Shown here one piece after another: positions 33,138-33,713 of a DNA stretch of 33,713 bases. Both the position numbers and the translations under genes were made by a program. The stretch covers positions 1 through 33,713 of the forward strand of contig URGV01000024.1 of the NCBI GenBank assembly GCA_900547455.1. The letters run 5' to 3'. Source of the DNA: an uncultured Oscillospiraceae bacterium. Lineage in GTDB: Bacteria; Bacillota; Clostridia; Oscillospirales; Ruminococcaceae. The notes beneath the pieces are model-generated. The model was not told where the DNA came from. It saw only the letters and a list, made by a program, of their open reading frames with translations, and ran no database searches. The number at the start of each line of letters is the position of its first letter. The first letter of the stretch is position 1.

Positions 33138-33146
33138 ATTATAGCA
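33138..33146 (-). promoter_or_regulatory. extended -10 promoter of the alpha/beta hydrolase gene
   Basis: On the minus strand TGCTATAAT (TATAAT 33138-33143) lies just below the rrn terminator; the -35 region overlaps its U-tract and is weak. Confidence 0.6.
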
Positions 33147-33154
33147 TAAGAACA

Positions 33155-33187
33155 GCAAAAAAGCGACCCGCAAAATGCGAGTCGCTT
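33155..33187 (-). terminator. terminator of the rRNA operon
   Basis: On the minus strand AGCGACTCGCA pairs with TGCGGGTCGCT (10 of 11 pairs) around a 3-base loop, followed by TTTTTTGC. It begins about 12 bases past the 5S 3' end. Confidence 0.9.
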
Positions 33188-33199
33188 TTCTTAATCTGT

Positions 33200-33315
<116 letters not shown>

Positions 33316-33387
33316 TATTTACTTTAGGGTATTGTACCCTCAAAATCGAACAATGAAAACATGCTTTGTAAGGACCATCCAACACTT

Positions 33388-33713
<326 letters not shown>

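Overview
This window reads as chromosomal core sequence from an anaerobic, fairly GC-rich member of the Firmicutes (class Clostridia, most likely Oscillospiraceae/Ruminococcaceae). The evidence is AGGAGG-type ribosome binding sites, TTGACA/TATAAT promoters, a Rex redox repressor, an RNHCP-domain protein, a DUF4358 lipoprotein next to an SGNH hydrolase, a DUF368 protein, and an rRNA operon entering from the right edge. Genus-level placement would need the 23S fragment searched against a database. I see no IS element, prophage, CRISPR array, or complete known defence or biosynthetic cluster.

Layout. 1-253: a block of GC-rich hairpins and a terminator. 254-1477: a nucleoside-recognition (gate) membrane protein. 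1723-4947: a polar amino-acid ABC transporter (lipoprotein, permease, ATPase), with a Cof-type HAD phosphatase translationally coupled to the ATPase. 5168-8280: an envelope-lipid group, with a DUF368 polyprenyl-phosphate translocase, an LPG-synthase-type membrane protein and a GT4 glycosyltransferase. 8661-9560: a MarR regulator with an operator over its own promoter, then an RNHCP protein. 9695-12122: Rex, facing away from a universal-stress-like protein and an alpha/beta hydrolase. 12190-15351: an SDR reductase (possibly the EF-P-modifying YmfI type), tRNA-Lys and recG. 15412-19363: a leftward operon of HD hydrolase, TauE/SafE permease, zinc-dependent phospholipase C family protein and pncB. 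19625-21306: nagB and a TIGR01212 radical SAM protein. 21367-22863: SGNH hydrolase plus DUF4358 lipoprotein.

23121-24563: tRNA-Leu is followed by a sharply AT-rich islet. It holds a 21-codon ORF and a cysteine-rich, HEPN-like protein gene with a perfect 22-bp palindrome inside it, then a GC-rich GNAT gene. 24625-26031: a Sapep/PepV dipeptidase. 26236-29889: a leftward run of acidic surface protein, MBL-fold hydrolase (apparently without an ATG/GTG/TTG start at its natural N-terminus), AI-2E family transporter, small membrane protein and YitT protein. 30169-31495: tandem TrkA potassium-channel regulators. 31496-31730: a cluster of palindromic repeats. 31920-33039: a DUF3784-like membrane protein and an alpha/beta hydrolase. 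33155-33713: rrn terminator, 5S rRNA and the 3' end of 23S rRNA on the minus strand.

The most unusual material is the AT-rich islet beside tRNA-Leu (23243-24030), the two unrelated hairpin/repeat clusters (1-155 and 31496-31730), the MarR operator, and the non-standard MBL start. Most other genes are ordinary housekeeping or envelope functions.
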